The notes: a model not told the origin generated them from the letters alone. DNA of 64,000 nucleotides from Prescottella soli (GCF_040024445.1 NZ_CP157276.1:4588001-4652000); one strand, 5' to 3'. Counted from the stretch's first letter, positions 42,334 through 53,470 are shown. Numbers and translations: made by a program.

Positions 42334-43580
42334 TGCGCCAACTCGAAGGTGCGCTCCGGTCCTATGCATGGGGGTCTCGGACCGCGCTCGCGGAGCTGTG
42401 CGGACGTCCGAGCCCCAGCGCGCATCCGGAGGCGGAACTGTGGCTGGGAGCCCATCCGGGAGATCCCGCGCGGGTGATCGAGAACGGCGGAGACCGCTCC
42501 CTGCGTGACGTCGTCGACGCTGCCCCGGCCCGGGAGCTCGGCGAGCGTTGCGTCGCCGAGTTCGGTGAGCATCTGCCGTTCCTGTTGAAGGTGCTCGCGG
42601 CCGAGGAGCCGTTGTCGCTCCAGGCGCACCCCAGCGCCGAGCAGGCGCGTGAGGGCTTCGCTCGCGAGGAGGCGTCGGGGATCCCGGTCGACTCGGCGGA
42701 ACGGAACTATCGCGACGCGAGCCACAAGCCGGAACTCGTCGTGGCACTCACCCGATTCGAGGCGCTCGCCGGATTCCGGGATCCGCACCGGACGGTGCGG
42801 CTGCTCGACGCCCTCGACGTCCCGGAACTGGAACCGTACGTCGGTCTACTTGCGGGACAACCTGATTCGGGCGGTCTGCGCGCGCTGTTCACCACGTGGA
42901 TCACGTTGCCGGCGCAGGCTCTCGCGACGCTGCTGCCGGCCGTGCTCGACGGCTGCGTGGCCTACCTGTCGAACGCCGAGAGCGGTGGGATCGAGTTCGT
43001 ACAGGAGGCCAGGACGGCGCTCGAACTCAGCGAGGGCTACCCCGGTGACGCCGGCGTCCTGGCGTCGTTGCTGCTCAACCGGGTGACTCTCGATCCGGGG
43101 CAGGGTCTGTTCCTCGATGCCGGAAACCTCCACGCGTACCTCCACGGCACGGCCGTGGAGATCATGGCGAACTCGGACAACGTCCTGCGCGGCGGGCTCA
43201 CCCCGAAGCACGTCGACGTCCCGGAGTTGTTGCGCGTCCTGGACTTCGACACCGTCGACGTCCCGGTGCTGACGCCCGTGGCGACCGATCGCGACGGCGA
43301 GGTGGCGTACGAGACCCCGGCGCCGGAGTTCCGGTTGTCCCGCATCGATCTCGACGCCTCCGGGGGCGGTGCGGGCGCGGCGACGGCCTTCGTGCCGGAC
43401 GGCCCGCAGATCGTGCTGTGCACGTCGGGCGCGGCGAAACTGGGGTGTGGATCGCAGTCGCTGATGCTCGAGCGTGGCGCATCGGCCTGGATCTCCGCCT
43501 CGGACAACGAGGTTCACATCCAGGCGTGCGCCGAGGGCACGCAGCTGTTCCGGGCCGGTGTGGGGATCGTCGAGGCGTGA
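42333..43580 (+). CDS. manA: Mannose-6-phosphate isomerase, class I (ManA)
   Basis: Zinc enzyme converting fructose-6-P to mannose-6-P, the entry to the mannose branch. 415 residues; zinc-ligand segments LSLQAHPSAEQA and GNLHAYLHGTAVEIMANSDN, active-site Arg in VLRGGLTPKHVDVPEL. The GTG overlaps the preceding stop by one base, so it is coupled to the SIS gene. With manB and the guanylyltransferase at 20667 it completes the route to GDP-mannose. Confidence 0.94.
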   Translation: MRQLEGALRSYAWGSRTALAELCGRPSPSAHPEAELWLGAHPGDPARVIENGGDRSLRDVVDAAPARELGERCVAEFGEHLPFLLKVLAAEEPLSLQAHPSAEQAREGFAREEASGIPVDSAERNYRDASHKPELVVALTRFEALAGFRDPHRTVRLLDALDVPELEPYVGLLAGQPDSGGLRALFTTWITLPAQALATLLPAVLDGCVAYLSNAESGGIEFVQEARTALELSEGYPGDAGVLASLLLNRVTLDPGQGLFLDAGNLHAYLHGTAVEIMANSDNVLRGGLTPKHVDVPELLRVLDFDTVDVPVLTPVATDRDGEVAYETPAPEFRLSRIDLDASGGGAGAATAFVPDGPQIVLCTSGAAKLGCGSQSLMLERGASAWISASDNEVHIQACAEGTQLFRAGVGIVEA

Positions 43581-43653
43581 CGGCGCGGTTCGCCCGTCTC
43601 CGGGGTGATCCCGTAGCGTGTGAGCCGCTCGAAATCGACGAGAGGAGTGGCCG

Positions 43654-44574
43654 GTGTCGGCAAACGGGGGCAAGAAGGCGATCTTCGCGGCGCTGACCGC
43701 GAACGCGGGAATCGCGGTGGCCAAATTCACCGGCTTCCTGATCACCGGGTCGTCGTCGATGCTCGCGGAATCCGTTCACTCGGTGGCCGACACGTCCAAC
43801 CAGGGACTGCTGCTCTTCGGGCAGAACCGCGCCGAGAAGCAGGCCGACAAGCTCCACCAGTTCGGTTACGGACGCAACCGCTACTTCTACTCCTTCGTCG
43901 TGGCCCTGGTGCTGTTCACCCTGGGCTCGCTGTTCGCGATCTACGAGGGCGTGCACAAGATCCAGCACCCCGAGGGCCTGTCGTCACCGATCGTGGCCGT
44001 CGTCATCCTGCTGGTCGCGATCGCGCTCGAGTCGTACAGCTTCGTCACCGCCATGGGTGAATCGCGTCCGCTCAAGGGCAACGCGAGCTGGTGGAGCTTC
44101 ATCCGCACCTCCCGTACGCCCGAACTGCCCGTCGTCCTGCTCGAGGACACCGGTGCACTGATCGGTCTCGTGCTCGCGCTCGGTGGTGTCGGACTCACGA
44201 TGCTCACCGGGGACCCTGTGTGGGACGGCATCGGAACGCTGTGCATCGGTGTGCTGCTGGGCATCATCGCGATCGTCCTGATCATCGAGATGAAGAGCCT
44301 GCTGATCGGTGAAGGGGCCACCCAGGACGAGGAGAACCGGATCCTGAGCGCGCTCGTCGACGGTGTTCGGATCGATCGAGTGATCCACTGCCGCACCCAG
44401 TACCTCGGTCCCGAGGAGATCCTGGTGGCGGCCAAGGTGGGCATCGCGCCGGGTTCCGGGATCGAGGACGTCGCGACGGCGATCGACGAAGCCGAGGTCC
44501 GTATCCGGGCCGCCGTACCGGCCGCTCGGCTGATCTACATCGAACCCGATCTGTACCGCGCCACGGTGGACTAG
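43654..44574 (+). CDS. Cation diffusion facilitator (CDF) metal transporter
   Basis: Metal/H+ antiporter of 306 residues with six predicted helices (between about 10 and 215) and a C-terminal cytoplasmic domain (about 220-300). Helix 2 has SVHSVADTSNQ (HxxxD). In helix 5 the usual HxxxD is replaced by LEDTGALIG, as in SLC30A9/ZnT9-like members, so metal choice may differ from classic zinc exporters. GTG at 43654 follows AGAGGAG at 6 nt. Alone between manA and the amino-acid permease. Confidence 0.9.
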   Translation: MSANGGKKAIFAALTANAGIAVAKFTGFLITGSSSMLAESVHSVADTSNQGLLLFGQNRAEKQADKLHQFGYGRNRYFYSFVVALVLFTLGSLFAIYEGVHKIQHPEGLSSPIVAVVILLVAIALESYSFVTAMGESRPLKGNASWWSFIRTSRTPELPVVLLEDTGALIGLVLALGGVGLTMLTGDPVWDGIGTLCIGVLLGIIAIVLIIEMKSLLIGEGATQDEENRILSALVDGVRIDRVIHCRTQYLGPEEILVAAKVGIAPGSGIEDVATAIDEAEVRIRAAVPAARLIYIEPDLYRATVD

Positions 44575-44649
44575 TCGTTTCGGAAACCGTGCTGACGCCG
44601 TTCTCCCGGCATAGGCTGTCGACCATCCCCACCTCCCGAGGAGGCAGTG

Positions 44650-46170
44650 ATGGCGACACCGGATCGGAAGGCTGTTCCGGGGCGTGCCCGGAATCCGCGC
44701 TCAGGGCTGTTCCGTGCCAAGTCGGTCGAACAATCGATTCTCGAAACGGACGAGCCCGAGACCAAGCTCCGCAAGGACCTCACCGCGTGGGACCTGACGG
44801 TGTTCGGTGTCGCGGTCGTGATCGGTGCCGGCATCTTCACGCTCACCGCGCGAACCGCCGGCAACGTCGCCGGGCCTTCGGTGTCGCTCGCGTTCGTGTT
44901 CGCGGCGATCGCGTGTGCGCTCGCCGCGCTGTGCTATGCGGAGTTCGCGTCCACGGTTCCGGTCGCGGGAAGCGCGTACACATTCTCGTACGCCACGTTC
45001 GGCGAGTTCGTCGCGTGGATCATCGGCTGGGACCTCATCCTCGAGTTCGCGCTGGCAGCATCGGTGGTCGCGAAGGGCTGGTCGCTGTATCTCGGTGAGG
45101 TACTGGGCAGTTCGAGCCCGGTGTTCCACATCGGATCGCACCAGGTCGACTGGGGCGCCGTCCTGATCATCGCGATCATCACGGTGCTCCTCGCCACCGG
45201 CACCAAGCTCTCGTCGCGGGTCTCGGCGGTCATCACCGCGATCAAGGTTGCCGTCGTCCTGTTCGTCGTGGTGCTCGGCGCGTTCTACATCAAGCGCGAG
45301 AACTACTCGCCGTACATTCCGCCGTCCGAGCCCGGTTCGACCGGGCAGGGCATCCACCAGTCGCTGTTCTCGTACATCACCGGTGCCGGTGGGAGCACCT
45401 TCGGCTGGTACGGCCTGCTCGCCGCGGCCAGCCTGGTGTTCTTCGCGTTCATCGGTTTCGACGTCGTCGCCACCACAGCCGAGGAGACGAAGGATCCGCA
45501 GAAGGCCTTGCCCCGCGGCATTCTCGGCTCCCTCGCGATCGTGACCGTGCTGTACGTTGCGGTCTCGCTCGTGCTCACCGGCATGGTGAACTACACCGAC
45601 CTGGCCGGCGACAACTCGACGCTCGCGACGGCGTTCGCGATCAACGGGATGGACTGGGCGAAGAACCTCATCTCGTTCGGTGCGCTCGCCGGTCTCACCA
45701 CCGTCGTCATGGTGCTGATGCTGGGGCAGACCCGGGTGCTCTTCGCGATGTCGCGCGACGGACTGATGCCGAGGTCGCTGGCGCCGACCGGCAAGCACGG
45801 CACGCCGGTCCGGATCACGATCCTGGTGGGCGTGGTCGTCGGCGTCCTCGCCGCGGTCTTTCCCATCGGCACCCTCGAAGAGATGGTCAACATCGGCACC
45901 CTGTTCGCGTTCGTGCTGGTGTCGATCGGCGTGGTCGTCCTGCGGCGGACTCGACCTGACCTCCCGCGCGGATTCCGGGTTCCGCTGGTGCCGCTGGTGC
46001 CGATCCTCTCGGTACTCGCCTGTGTGTGGCTGATGCTCAATCTCTCGGTCGAAACGTGGCTGCGCTTCGTGGTGTGGATGGCGATCGGCATCGTCGTCTA
46101 CTTCTCCTACAGCCGCAGCCATTCGATGCTCGGCATCCGAGCCCGGGCCGCGGCCCCCGACAAGACATGA
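44650..46170 (+). CDS. APC-family cationic amino-acid permease
   Basis: Membrane transporter of 506 residues with 12 or more helices after a basic N-terminus of about 40 residues. Helix 1 contains VVIGAGIFTLTARTAG, the unwound GxG substrate region; helix 6 has FFAFIGFDVVATTAEE with the conserved acidic cluster. Resembles the CAT subgroup and the mycobacterial gene next to alkB (recalled as Rv3253c). ATG at 44650 has GGAGG 5 nt upstream. Substrate (Lys/Arg/ornithine) inferred from family. Confidence 0.9.
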   Translation: MATPDRKAVPGRARNPRSGLFRAKSVEQSILETDEPETKLRKDLTAWDLTVFGVAVVIGAGIFTLTARTAGNVAGPSVSLAFVFAAIACALAALCYAEFASTVPVAGSAYTFSYATFGEFVAWIIGWDLILEFALAASVVAKGWSLYLGEVLGSSSPVFHIGSHQVDWGAVLIIAIITVLLATGTKLSSRVSAVITAIKVAVVLFVVVLGAFYIKRENYSPYIPPSEPGSTGQGIHQSLFSYITGAGGSTFGWYGLLAAASLVFFAFIGFDVVATTAEETKDPQKALPRGILGSLAIVTVLYVAVSLVLTGMVNYTDLAGDNSTLATAFAINGMDWAKNLISFGALAGLTTVVMVLMLGQTRVLFAMSRDGLMPRSLAPTGKHGTPVRITILVGVVVGVLAAVFPIGTLEEMVNIGTLFAFVLVSIGVVVLRRTRPDLPRGFRVPLVPLVPILSVLACVWLMLNLSVETWLRFVVWMAIGIVVYFSYSRSHSMLGIRARAAAPDKT

Positions 46171-46174
46171 CTTT

Positions 46175-46192
46175 ACAAATCGATCTGTTTGT
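46175..46192. promoter_or_regulatory. Imperfect palindrome upstream of alkB, candidate TetR operator
   Basis: ACAAATCGATCTGTTTGT: 14 of 18 positions are symmetric (ACAAA, central GATC, TTTGT). It lies 4 bp after the permease stop and about 85 bp before alkB. An 8-bp palindrome GTCTAGAC follows immediately (46191-46198). Possible site for the TetR protein encoded downstream of the rubredoxins. Confidence 0.45.
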
Positions 46193-46277
46193 CTAGACGG
46201 AATACAACCACCCGCGTATCGTCCATTCCATGGTGACGCTGCTCATAGTCGAGCGGTCGTGTGGAAGGGGATGAACG

Positions 46278-47507
46278 ATGACGCGTGAAGTGGGGGAACC
46301 GATTGCCCCGGCGCCGGCGTGGCGGGACAAGAAGCGTTATCTCTGGTTGCTGGGCCTCGTCCCTCCGACCGCCGTGTTCGTGGCGATGGCGCTCGTCTGG
46401 GCCACCAATGCGGTGGGACTCGGCGTAGTTGCGTCGGTGTGGTGGTGGATCGGGCCGATCCTGGTCTATGTGCTGATCCCGACGATCGACGTGGTGCTCG
46501 GAACGGATGGTCAGAATCCGCCGGACGAGGTGATGGAGCAGCTCGAGAACGACCGCTTCTACCGATGGTGCACGTGGGCGTACCTGCCGTTCCAGCTCCT
46601 GACCCTGGTGGCGGCCTGCTACCTGTGGACGGCGGACGATCTGAGCTGGCTCGGGATCGACGGTGGCCTGTCGGTCGTCTCGAAGATCGGTCTGGCGTTC
46701 AGTGTCGGATGTGTCGCCGGTATCGGCATCAACACCGCCCACGAGTTGGGGCACAAGAAGGAGAGCCTCGAGCGCTGGATGTCGAAGATCGCTCTGGCCC
46801 AATCGTTCTACGGGCACTTCTACATCGAGCACAATCGCGGTCATCACGTGCGCGTCGCGACGCCCGAGGATCCTGCGAGTTCACGCTTCGGGGAGAGCTT
46901 CTGGACCTTCCTGCCACGCAGCGTGTGGGGGAGTCTGCGCTCGGCGTGGCGTCTCGAGAAGGCTCGTCTCGAGCGACTGGGCAAGAGTCCGTGGACGATT
47001 CACAACGACGTCGTGAACGCCTGGCTGATGTCGGTGGCGCTGTTCGTGGTCCTGATCGCTGTCTTCGGCTGGCAGGTCGTCCCGTACCTGGTGTTGCAGG
47101 CAGTGTTCGGTTTTGCGCTCCTCGAGGCGGTGAACTACCTCGAACACTACGGGCTGCTGCGGCAGCACACTGCGAGTGGACGCGTCGAGCGGTGCACCCC
47201 GGCCCACAGCTGGAACAGCGACCATCTCACCACCAACATCTTCCTGTACCACCTGCAGCGGCACAGCGATCACCATGCGAATCCGACACGCCGCTATCAG
47301 ACGTTGCGCAGCATGGACACCGCCCCGCAGCTGCCCGCCGGCTACGCCGCCATGATCGTGCTCGCCTACGTGCCACCGCTGTGGCGGTCGGTCATGGACA
47401 AGCGCGTCCTCGCGCACTACGACGGCGACATCACGAAGGTGAATCTGCAACCAGGCAAGCGCGAGAAGATCCTCGCGTCCTACGGAGCGGACGGAGGTGC
47501 GGCATGA
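46278..47507 (+). CDS. alkB: Alkane 1-monooxygenase (AlkB)
   Basis: Integral-membrane di-iron hydroxylase that oxidises medium/long n-alkanes at the terminal carbon, taking electrons from rubredoxin. 409 residues with about six helices and the full histidine set: HELGHKKE (155-162), EHNRGHH (184-190) and LQRHSDHH (326-333), plus NYLEHYGL. Start ATG follows GAAGGGGA at 6 nt. The gene order alkB-rubA-rubB-tetR is the classic Rhodococcus/Mycobacterium arrangement, and its stop overlaps rubA by 4 bp. Confidence 0.97.
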   Translation: MTREVGEPIAPAPAWRDKKRYLWLLGLVPPTAVFVAMALVWATNAVGLGVVASVWWWIGPILVYVLIPTIDVVLGTDGQNPPDEVMEQLENDRFYRWCTWAYLPFQLLTLVAACYLWTADDLSWLGIDGGLSVVSKIGLAFSVGCVAGIGINTAHELGHKKESLERWMSKIALAQSFYGHFYIEHNRGHHVRVATPEDPASSRFGESFWTFLPRSVWGSLRSAWRLEKARLERLGKSPWTIHNDVVNAWLMSVALFVVLIAVFGWQVVPYLVLQAVFGFALLEAVNYLEHYGLLRQHTASGRVERCTPAHSWNSDHLTTNIFLYHLQRHSDHHANPTRRYQTLRSMDTAPQLPAGYAAMIVLAYVPPLWRSVMDKRVLAHYDGDITKVNLQPGKREKILASYGADGGAA

Positions 47508-47665
47508 GCGCATATCGGTGTCCGGTGTGCGAGTACGTATTCGACGAGTCGGTCGGCGCGCCCCGCGAAGGCTTCCCGGCCGGCACGGCGTGGGAATCGG
47601 TGCCGGACGACTGGTGCTGCCCCGACTGCGGGGTCCGGGAGAAGATCGATTTCGAACCCGTGTGA
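47504..47665 (+). CDS. rubA: Rubredoxin, AlkG1-like (RubA)
   Basis: Electron carrier of 53 residues with two CxxC pairs: CPVC near the start and CPDC near the end, binding one iron. An extra Cys precedes the second pair (WCCPDCG), and the tail VREKIDFE matches mycobacterial RubA (AlkG1 type). Such members often do not support AlkB in complementation tests; the second rubredoxin usually does. The ATG overlaps the alkB stop by 4 bp (ATGA). Confidence 0.95.
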   Translation: MSAYRCPVCEYVFDESVGAPREGFPAGTAWESVPDDWCCPDCGVREKIDFEPV

Positions 47666-47686
47666 CGGGGAACAGGAACGGTGATC

Positions 47687-47869
47687 ATGAAGGACTACAA
47701 GCTCTATCAGTGCGCGCAGTGCGGATTCGAGTACGACGAGGAACTCGGCTGGCCCGACGAGGGCATCGCGCCCGGAACCCGGTGGGAGGACATCCCCGAC
47801 GGCTGGCGGTGCCCCGACTGCGGTGCCGCCAAGGAGGACTTCTTCATGGTCGAGGTCGAGCGGAGCTGA
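47687..47869 (+). CDS. rubB: Rubredoxin, AlkG2-like (RubB)
   Basis: Rubredoxin of 60 residues: [18 protein letters not shown] and [15 protein letters not shown], close to mycobacterial RubB and to AlkG2-type proteins that feed electrons to AlkB. ATG at 47687 (MKDYKLYQ) matches the relatives' start; the GTG at 47681 is an alternative. Follows rubA by 21 bp in the same operon. Confidence 0.95.
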   Translation: MKDYKLYQCAQCGFEYDEELGWPDEGIAPGTRWEDIPDGWRCPDCGAAKEDFFMVEVERS

Positions 47870-47879
47870 CGGAAGTCTC

Positions 47880-47885
47880 TAGGCT
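47880..47885 (+). promoter_or_regulatory. -10 hexamer TAGGCT before the TetR gene
   Basis: TAGGCT ends 7 nt before the ATG at 47893; suggests the regulator can be expressed from its own leaderless mRNA as well as by read-through. Confidence 0.45.
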
Positions 47886-47892
47886 CGACGCC

Positions 47893-48501
47893 ATGAGCGA
47901 GTCAGGTTCCCGGATGCCGTACCCCGAGGCGTCCCGGCTGCTGCTGCGGGAGTCGATCCTCGGTGCCGTCCGCGATCTCCTGCTCGAGCGGGACTGGTCG
48001 GCCGTGACGATGTCGGACGTCGCGTCGGCGGTCGGGGTGAGTCGACAGACCCTCTACAACGAGTTCGGGAACCGGCAGGGGCTCGCCGAGGGGTATGCGC
48101 TGCGCCTGGTCGACCAGTTCGTCGACGCCGTCGCGACGGCCGTCTACGCCCACGTCGGCGACGCCCGCGCGGCCCTCGTCGACGGCTTCACGGTGTTCTT
48201 CCAGGCCAGCGGGGCCGATCCGCTGGTGGCGTCGCTCCGCAGCGGCGCCGCCAAGCCGGATCTGTTGCGGATCGTCACGACCGACAGCGCCCCACTCGTC
48301 GAGCGTGCGTCCGAGCGGTTGGCGGAAACGTTCCGGCGGAGCTGGGTCCAGGCCTCCGACGCCGACTCGATGATCCTGGCCCGTGGTGTCGTGCGGGTCG
48401 CGCTCAGTTACATCTCGATGCCACCGACATCGGATCGTGACGATGCGCAGGAGTTGGCGGCCCTGCTGTCGCCGTTCGTGGACGTCGTTACGCGCGTGTG
48501 A
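47893..48501 (+). CDS. TetR-family regulator of the alkane operon (AlkU-like)
   Basis: Regulator of 202 residues: helix-turn-helix at about 18-65 (WSAVTMSDVASAVGVSRQTL then YNEFGNRQGL) and an all-helical ligand domain. It is the fourth gene of the alkB cluster, matching the conserved TetR of rhodococcal and mycobacterial clusters, and probably represses alkB until alkanes or fatty acids are sensed. ATG at 47893 is set by the TAGGCT hexamer; earlier in-frame starts run through the rubredoxin genes. Confidence 0.9.
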   Translation: MSESGSRMPYPEASRLLLRESILGAVRDLLLERDWSAVTMSDVASAVGVSRQTLYNEFGNRQGLAEGYALRLVDQFVDAVATAVYAHVGDARAALVDGFTVFFQASGADPLVASLRSGAAKPDLLRIVTTDSAPLVERASERLAETFRRSWVQASDADSMILARGVVRVALSYISMPPTSDRDDAQELAALLSPFVDVVTRV

Positions 48502-48588
48502 GATCTGTGTGAGGTACTGCCCGTCTCCGGGGCACACTGCCACCCGATAGCCTGGGAGTCATTCCAGACGGCTGACAGGAGAGGCAGT

Positions 48589-50067
<1,479 letters not shown>

Positions 50068-50089
50068 TCCGTACCGAACGTCGTCAGTC

Positions 50090-50123
50090 GCGGCCGGGGA
50101 CGAGCAATGCCGTCCCCGGCCGC
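50090..50123 (+). terminator. Hairpin terminator after sahH
   Basis: Perfect 13-base arms GCGGCCGGGGACG (50090-50102) and complement (50111-50123), loop AGCAATGC, 23 bp after the sahH stop. Confidence 0.88.
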
Positions 50124-50219
50124 GGCCGTCCGTGCGACGCACACGCGGCAGTGACCGCCCGGAGGGCACTGTGACCGCCCTCCCACGACGTGGTCCCGCG
50201 GTCACCTCGTGGACACCGA

Positions 50220-50225
50220 TAGGCT
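50220..50225 (+). promoter_or_regulatory. -10 hexamer TAGGCT before tmk
   Basis: TAGGCT ends 8 nt before the GTG at 50234, downstream of the sahH terminator. It fixes the tmk start and gives the gene its own promoter. Confidence 0.5.
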
Positions 50226-50233
50226 CGGCGATC

Positions 50234-50902
50234 GTGGGAACTCTGATCGCCCTGGAAGGGCTCGACGGCGCCGGGAAGCGCACTCTCGTCGGCAAGGTCG
50301 TCGACCGGCTCGAGCAGCGGGGCCTGCGGGTCGCGACGCTCGACTTCCCGCGTTACGGCGCGTCTATCCACGCGGATCTCGCGTCGGAGGCGCTCAAGGG
50401 CGCCCACGGCGACCTCGCCGAGTCGGTCCACGCGATGGCCGTCATGTTCGCGCTCGACCGGGCCGGCGCGGCCGAACAGCTCCACGGCCTCGTCGCCGCG
50501 CACGACCTGGTGATCCTGGACCGCTACGTCGCCTCCAACGCGGCCTACGGCGCCGCCCGGCTGCACCAGCACGGCGACGGTGAGTTCGCGGCATGGATCG
50601 AGGACCTCGAGTTCGGCCGACTGGGCCTGCCCCGTCCGGACCTGCAGATGTACCTGGACGTGCCCGTCGCGCTCGCGGAGGAGCGGGCCCGGCGACGCGA
50701 GGCCGAGGACAGTGCCCGTGCACTCGACGCGTACGAGAGGGACAGCGGGCTGCAGGCCCGCACCGGTGCCGTCTATCGCGAGCTGGCCGCCGCGGACTGG
50801 AACTCGCCGTGGTGGACGATCGCGCCGGACGCCGATCCGGGCATTCTGGCCGATAAACTGGCACTCTTGCAGCAGCGGGACGGCACGCCGCAGCAACATT
50901 GA
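50234..50902 (+). CDS. tmk: Thymidylate kinase
   Basis: Phosphorylates dTMP to dTDP. 222 residues; P-loop LEGLDGAGKRTLVGK, the DFPRYG segment (about residues 37-42), DRYVASNAAYGAAR and a LID region (EERARRREAED). GTG at 50234 (VGTLIALEGLDG) aligns with the mycobacterial start and follows the -10 hexamer; the upstream in-frame ATG at 50132 is rejected because it lies right after the terminator and adds unrelated residues. Located before mtrAB as in mycobacteria. Confidence 0.94.
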   Translation: MGTLIALEGLDGAGKRTLVGKVVDRLEQRGLRVATLDFPRYGASIHADLASEALKGAHGDLAESVHAMAVMFALDRAGAAEQLHGLVAAHDLVILDRYVASNAAYGAARLHQHGDGEFAAWIEDLEFGRLGLPRPDLQMYLDVPVALAEERARRREAEDSARALDAYERDSGLQARTGAVYRELAAADWNSPWWTIAPDADPGILADKLALLQQRDGTPQQH

Positions 50903-50969
50903 GCGGCACGCCGTAGGAGTACACGCTCCTTTCCACATTTCGCAGCCTCGAAGATGTAACGATAGGGAT

Positions 50970-51647
50970 ATGAAGCCAAGGATTCTGGTTGTCGACGATG
51001 ACACGGCGCTCGCGGAGATGCTCACCATCGTGCTCCGCGGTGAGGGATTCGAGCCTTACGTGGTGGGCGACGGCAGCCAGGCGTTGACGGCCGTTCGTGA
51101 GACCCGGCCCGATCTGGTCCTGCTGGACCTCATGCTTCCGGGCATGAACGGCATCGACGTGTGCCGCGTGCTGCGAGCCGAATCGGGTGTCCCGATCGTC
51201 ATGCTCACCGCGAAGACGGACACCGTCGACGTGGTCCTCGGTCTCGAGTCCGGTGCCGACGACTACATCATGAAGCCGTTCAAGCCGAAGGAGTTGGTGG
51301 CGCGGGTGCGGGCGCGACTGCGCCGCACCGAGGAGGAGCCCGCCGAGGTCCTCAGCATCGGCGACATCATGATCGACGTGCCGGCGCACAAGGTGACGCG
51401 GGACAACGCGCTCATCTCGCTCACGCCGCTCGAATTCGATCTGTTGGTCGCGCTCGCACGCAAGCCGCGTCAGGTGTTCACCCGTGAGGTTCTTCTCGAG
51501 CAGGTGTGGGGATACCGGCACGCCGCAGACACCCGCCTGGTGAACGTGCACGTGCAGCGACTGCGCGCGAAGGTCGAGAAGGATCCTGAGAACCCCGAGG
51601 TAGTGCTGACGGTCAGGGGCGTCGGCTACAAGGCCGGACCGCCGTGA
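50970..51647 (+). CDS. mtrA: Response regulator MtrA
   Basis: OmpR/PhoB-type regulator of cell division, osmotic stress and wall hydrolase genes in mycolate bacteria. 225 residues: acidic pocket D9-D10-D11, phospho-acceptor D53, T80, K102 in the receiver; winged helix from about 130 ending [17 protein letters not shown] at 50970 lies 6 nt after TAACGAT, a plausible -10 for a leaderless start. The stop overlaps mtrB by 4 bp (GTGA). Order mtrA-mtrB-lpqB is diagnostic. Confidence 0.97.
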   Translation: MKPRILVVDDDTALAEMLTIVLRGEGFEPYVVGDGSQALTAVRETRPDLVLLDLMLPGMNGIDVCRVLRAESGVPIVMLTAKTDTVDVVLGLESGADDYIMKPFKPKELVARVRARLRRTEEEPAEVLSIGDIMIDVPAHKVTRDNALISLTPLEFDLLVALARKPRQVFTREVLLEQVWGYRHAADTRLVNVHVQRLRAKVEKDPENPEVVLTVRGVGYKAGPP

Positions 51648-53470
51648 TCGGTGCCGGCCGGAAGCGGCGGCGCGTCAACAGACTCTTTGCGCCGCTGATC
51701 CGCTGGTGTCGAGCGTGGGGCAACTGGCTTGCTCACGCTTGGCGTCGGTCTCTCCAGCTCCGGGTCGTCGTGTCGACCCTGTCGCTGTCCTTGATCGTGA
51801 TTTCGATTCTGGGCGTGGTGCTCACGAGCCAGATCACCGATCGGCTGCTCGAGGCGAAGATCACCGCTGCCACCGAGGAGATGGACCGTGCCCGCAGCAC
51901 GGTCGAAGCGCAGCTCGCCGGCGCCGACGACAGCGGATCTCTCAAGGTGCGGTTGGACGCCGCGCGTCTGGCGTTGACCAATCGGGAGTCCGATGGTGGT
52001 CAGACGTCCGGTTCCGCCGGTACGTTCGATCCGGTGCTCATCGTGCCTGGTGACGGGCCGCGTGAACCCACCGCCAGTGGGCCGTCGGATCAGATCCCGG
52101 CGAGCCTGCGGGACTTCGTGCGCGCGAACCAGATCAGCTACCAGTTCGCGACGGTCGCCGACCCCAACGGGTATTCCGGTCCGGCACTGATCATCGGCAG
52201 CCCCACCTCCTCCGACATTTCCACGCTCGAGCTCTACCTGGTGTTCCCGCTGGCCAGCGAGGACCGCAGCCTCTCGCTCGTGCGCGGCACGATGCTGATC
52301 GGCGGCGCGGTGCTGGCGGTGCTGCTCGCCGCGATCTCGATGCTCGTCGCCCGCCAGGTTGTGCTGCCGATCCGGTCGGCGTCGCGGATCGCGGTCCGGT
52401 TCGCCGACGGCCGCCTCAAGGAACGCATGCCGGTGCGCGGCGAGGACGACATGGCGCGCCTGGCGATGTCGTTCAACGAGATGGCCGAGAGCCTGTCGAA
52501 GCAGATCACGCAGCTCGAGGAGTTCGGCAACCTGCAGAAGCGGTTCACCTCCGACGTCAGCCACGAACTCCGGACGCCGTTGACGACGGTCCGGATGGCC
52601 GCCGACCTCATCCACGACAGCAGCGACGACCTCGACCCCGTGCTCAAGCGCTCGTCCGAGCTGCTGGTCGCGGAGCTGGACCGGTTCGAGAGCCTGCTGG
52701 GCGACCTGCTCGAGATCTCCCGGCACGACGCCGGTGTCGCGGAACTGGCGGCCGAGCAGCTGGACCTGCGGATGTGTGCGCGGGCGGCGGTCTCGACGGT
52801 CCGCCACCTGGCCAAGGAGACGTCGACCGAGCTCATCGTCGATCTGCCCGAGGAACCGGTGATCGCCGAGGTCGATCCGCGCCGCGTCGAGCGCATCCTG
52901 CGAAACCTGCTCGCGAACGCGATCGACCACGGCGAGGGCAAGCCCGTGCTGTTGCGGCTGCGGGCGGACGACGACGCGGCGGCGTTCATCGTTCGCGACC
53001 AGGGAGTGGGTCTGCGTCCGGGGGAGGAGAAGCTGGTGTTCAACCGGTTCTGGCGGTCGGACCCCTCCCGGGTGCGCCGCTCGGGCGGGACCGGACTGGG
53101 CCTGGCGATCAGCGTCGAGGACGCGAACCTGCACAACGGAAACCTCGAGGCGTGGGGCGAGCCCGGCCAGGGCGCGTGCTTCAGGTTGACGCTGCCTCGC
53201 GTGCGCGGACGCAAGGTCACCCGCAGTCCGCTTCCCCTCAAACCGGGCGGCGGCAAGCTGGTGCAGGGTCGGCCGCTGCCGGGAACGCGGGCGGAGGTCG
53301 CCATGCGGGCCGAGCCCGGCGCCGGCGAACCGTCCGCTCCGCAGGCCGCCGAACCGTCCGTGCCGGAGCCCGAGCCGGTCGAGGCGTCGCCGGCGGCGGA
53401 GCAACCGGCCGCGCAGCCCGATCCCGACGACGCCCCGACCGTGCCGAGGGTGCGGGAGCGGGAGTCGTGA
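51644..53470 (+). CDS. mtrB: Sensor histidine kinase MtrB
   Basis: Membrane kinase of 608 residues for MtrA. Basic N-terminus, helix 1 (about 40-63), extracytoplasmic domain (64-212), helix 2 (213-237), HAMP (238-290), phospho-acceptor H307 in [16 protein letters not shown], ATPase domain to about 520 ([28 protein letters not shown]), then an 80-residue Pro/Glu/Ala-rich tail. GTG start coupled to mtrA and its stop coupled to lpqB by GTGA overlaps. Confidence 0.97.
   Translation: MIGAGRKRRRVNRLFAPLIRWCRAWGNWLAHAWRRSLQLRVVVSTLSLSLIVISILGVVLTSQITDRLLEAKITAATEEMDRARSTVEAQLAGADDSGSLKVRLDAARLALTNRESDGGQTSGSAGTFDPVLIVPGDGPREPTASGPSDQIPASLRDFVRANQISYQFATVADPNGYSGPALIIGSPTSSDISTLELYLVFPLASEDRSLSLVRGTMLIGGAVLAVLLAAISMLVARQVVLPIRSASRIAVRFADGRLKERMPVRGEDDMARLAMSFNEMAESLSKQITQLEEFGNLQKRFTSDVSHELRTPLTTVRMAADLIHDSSDDLDPVLKRSSELLVAELDRFESLLGDLLEISRHDAGVAELAAEQLDLRMCARAAVSTVRHLAKETSTELIVDLPEEPVIAEVDPRRVERILRNLLANAIDHGEGKPVLLRLRADDDAAAFIVRDQGVGLRPGEEKLVFNRFWRSDPSRVRRSGGTGLGLAISVEDANLHNGNLEAWGEPGQGACFRLTLPRVRGRKVTRSPLPLKPGGGKLVQGRPLPGTRAEVAMRAEPGAGEPSAPQAAEPSVPEPEPVEASPAAEQPAAQPDPDDAPTVPRVRERES

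Noticed and set aside
46319-47503. A long frame through alkB that ends as rubA
   Set aside because: It is the out-of-frame reading of alkB; only the part from the ATG at 47504 encodes rubredoxin.
48502-48588. A SAM/SAH riboswitch before sahH
   Set aside because: The 87-bp leader is short and shows no pseudoknot-like or conserved stem set; a TAGCCT -10 near 48548 would leave only about 30 nt of leader.
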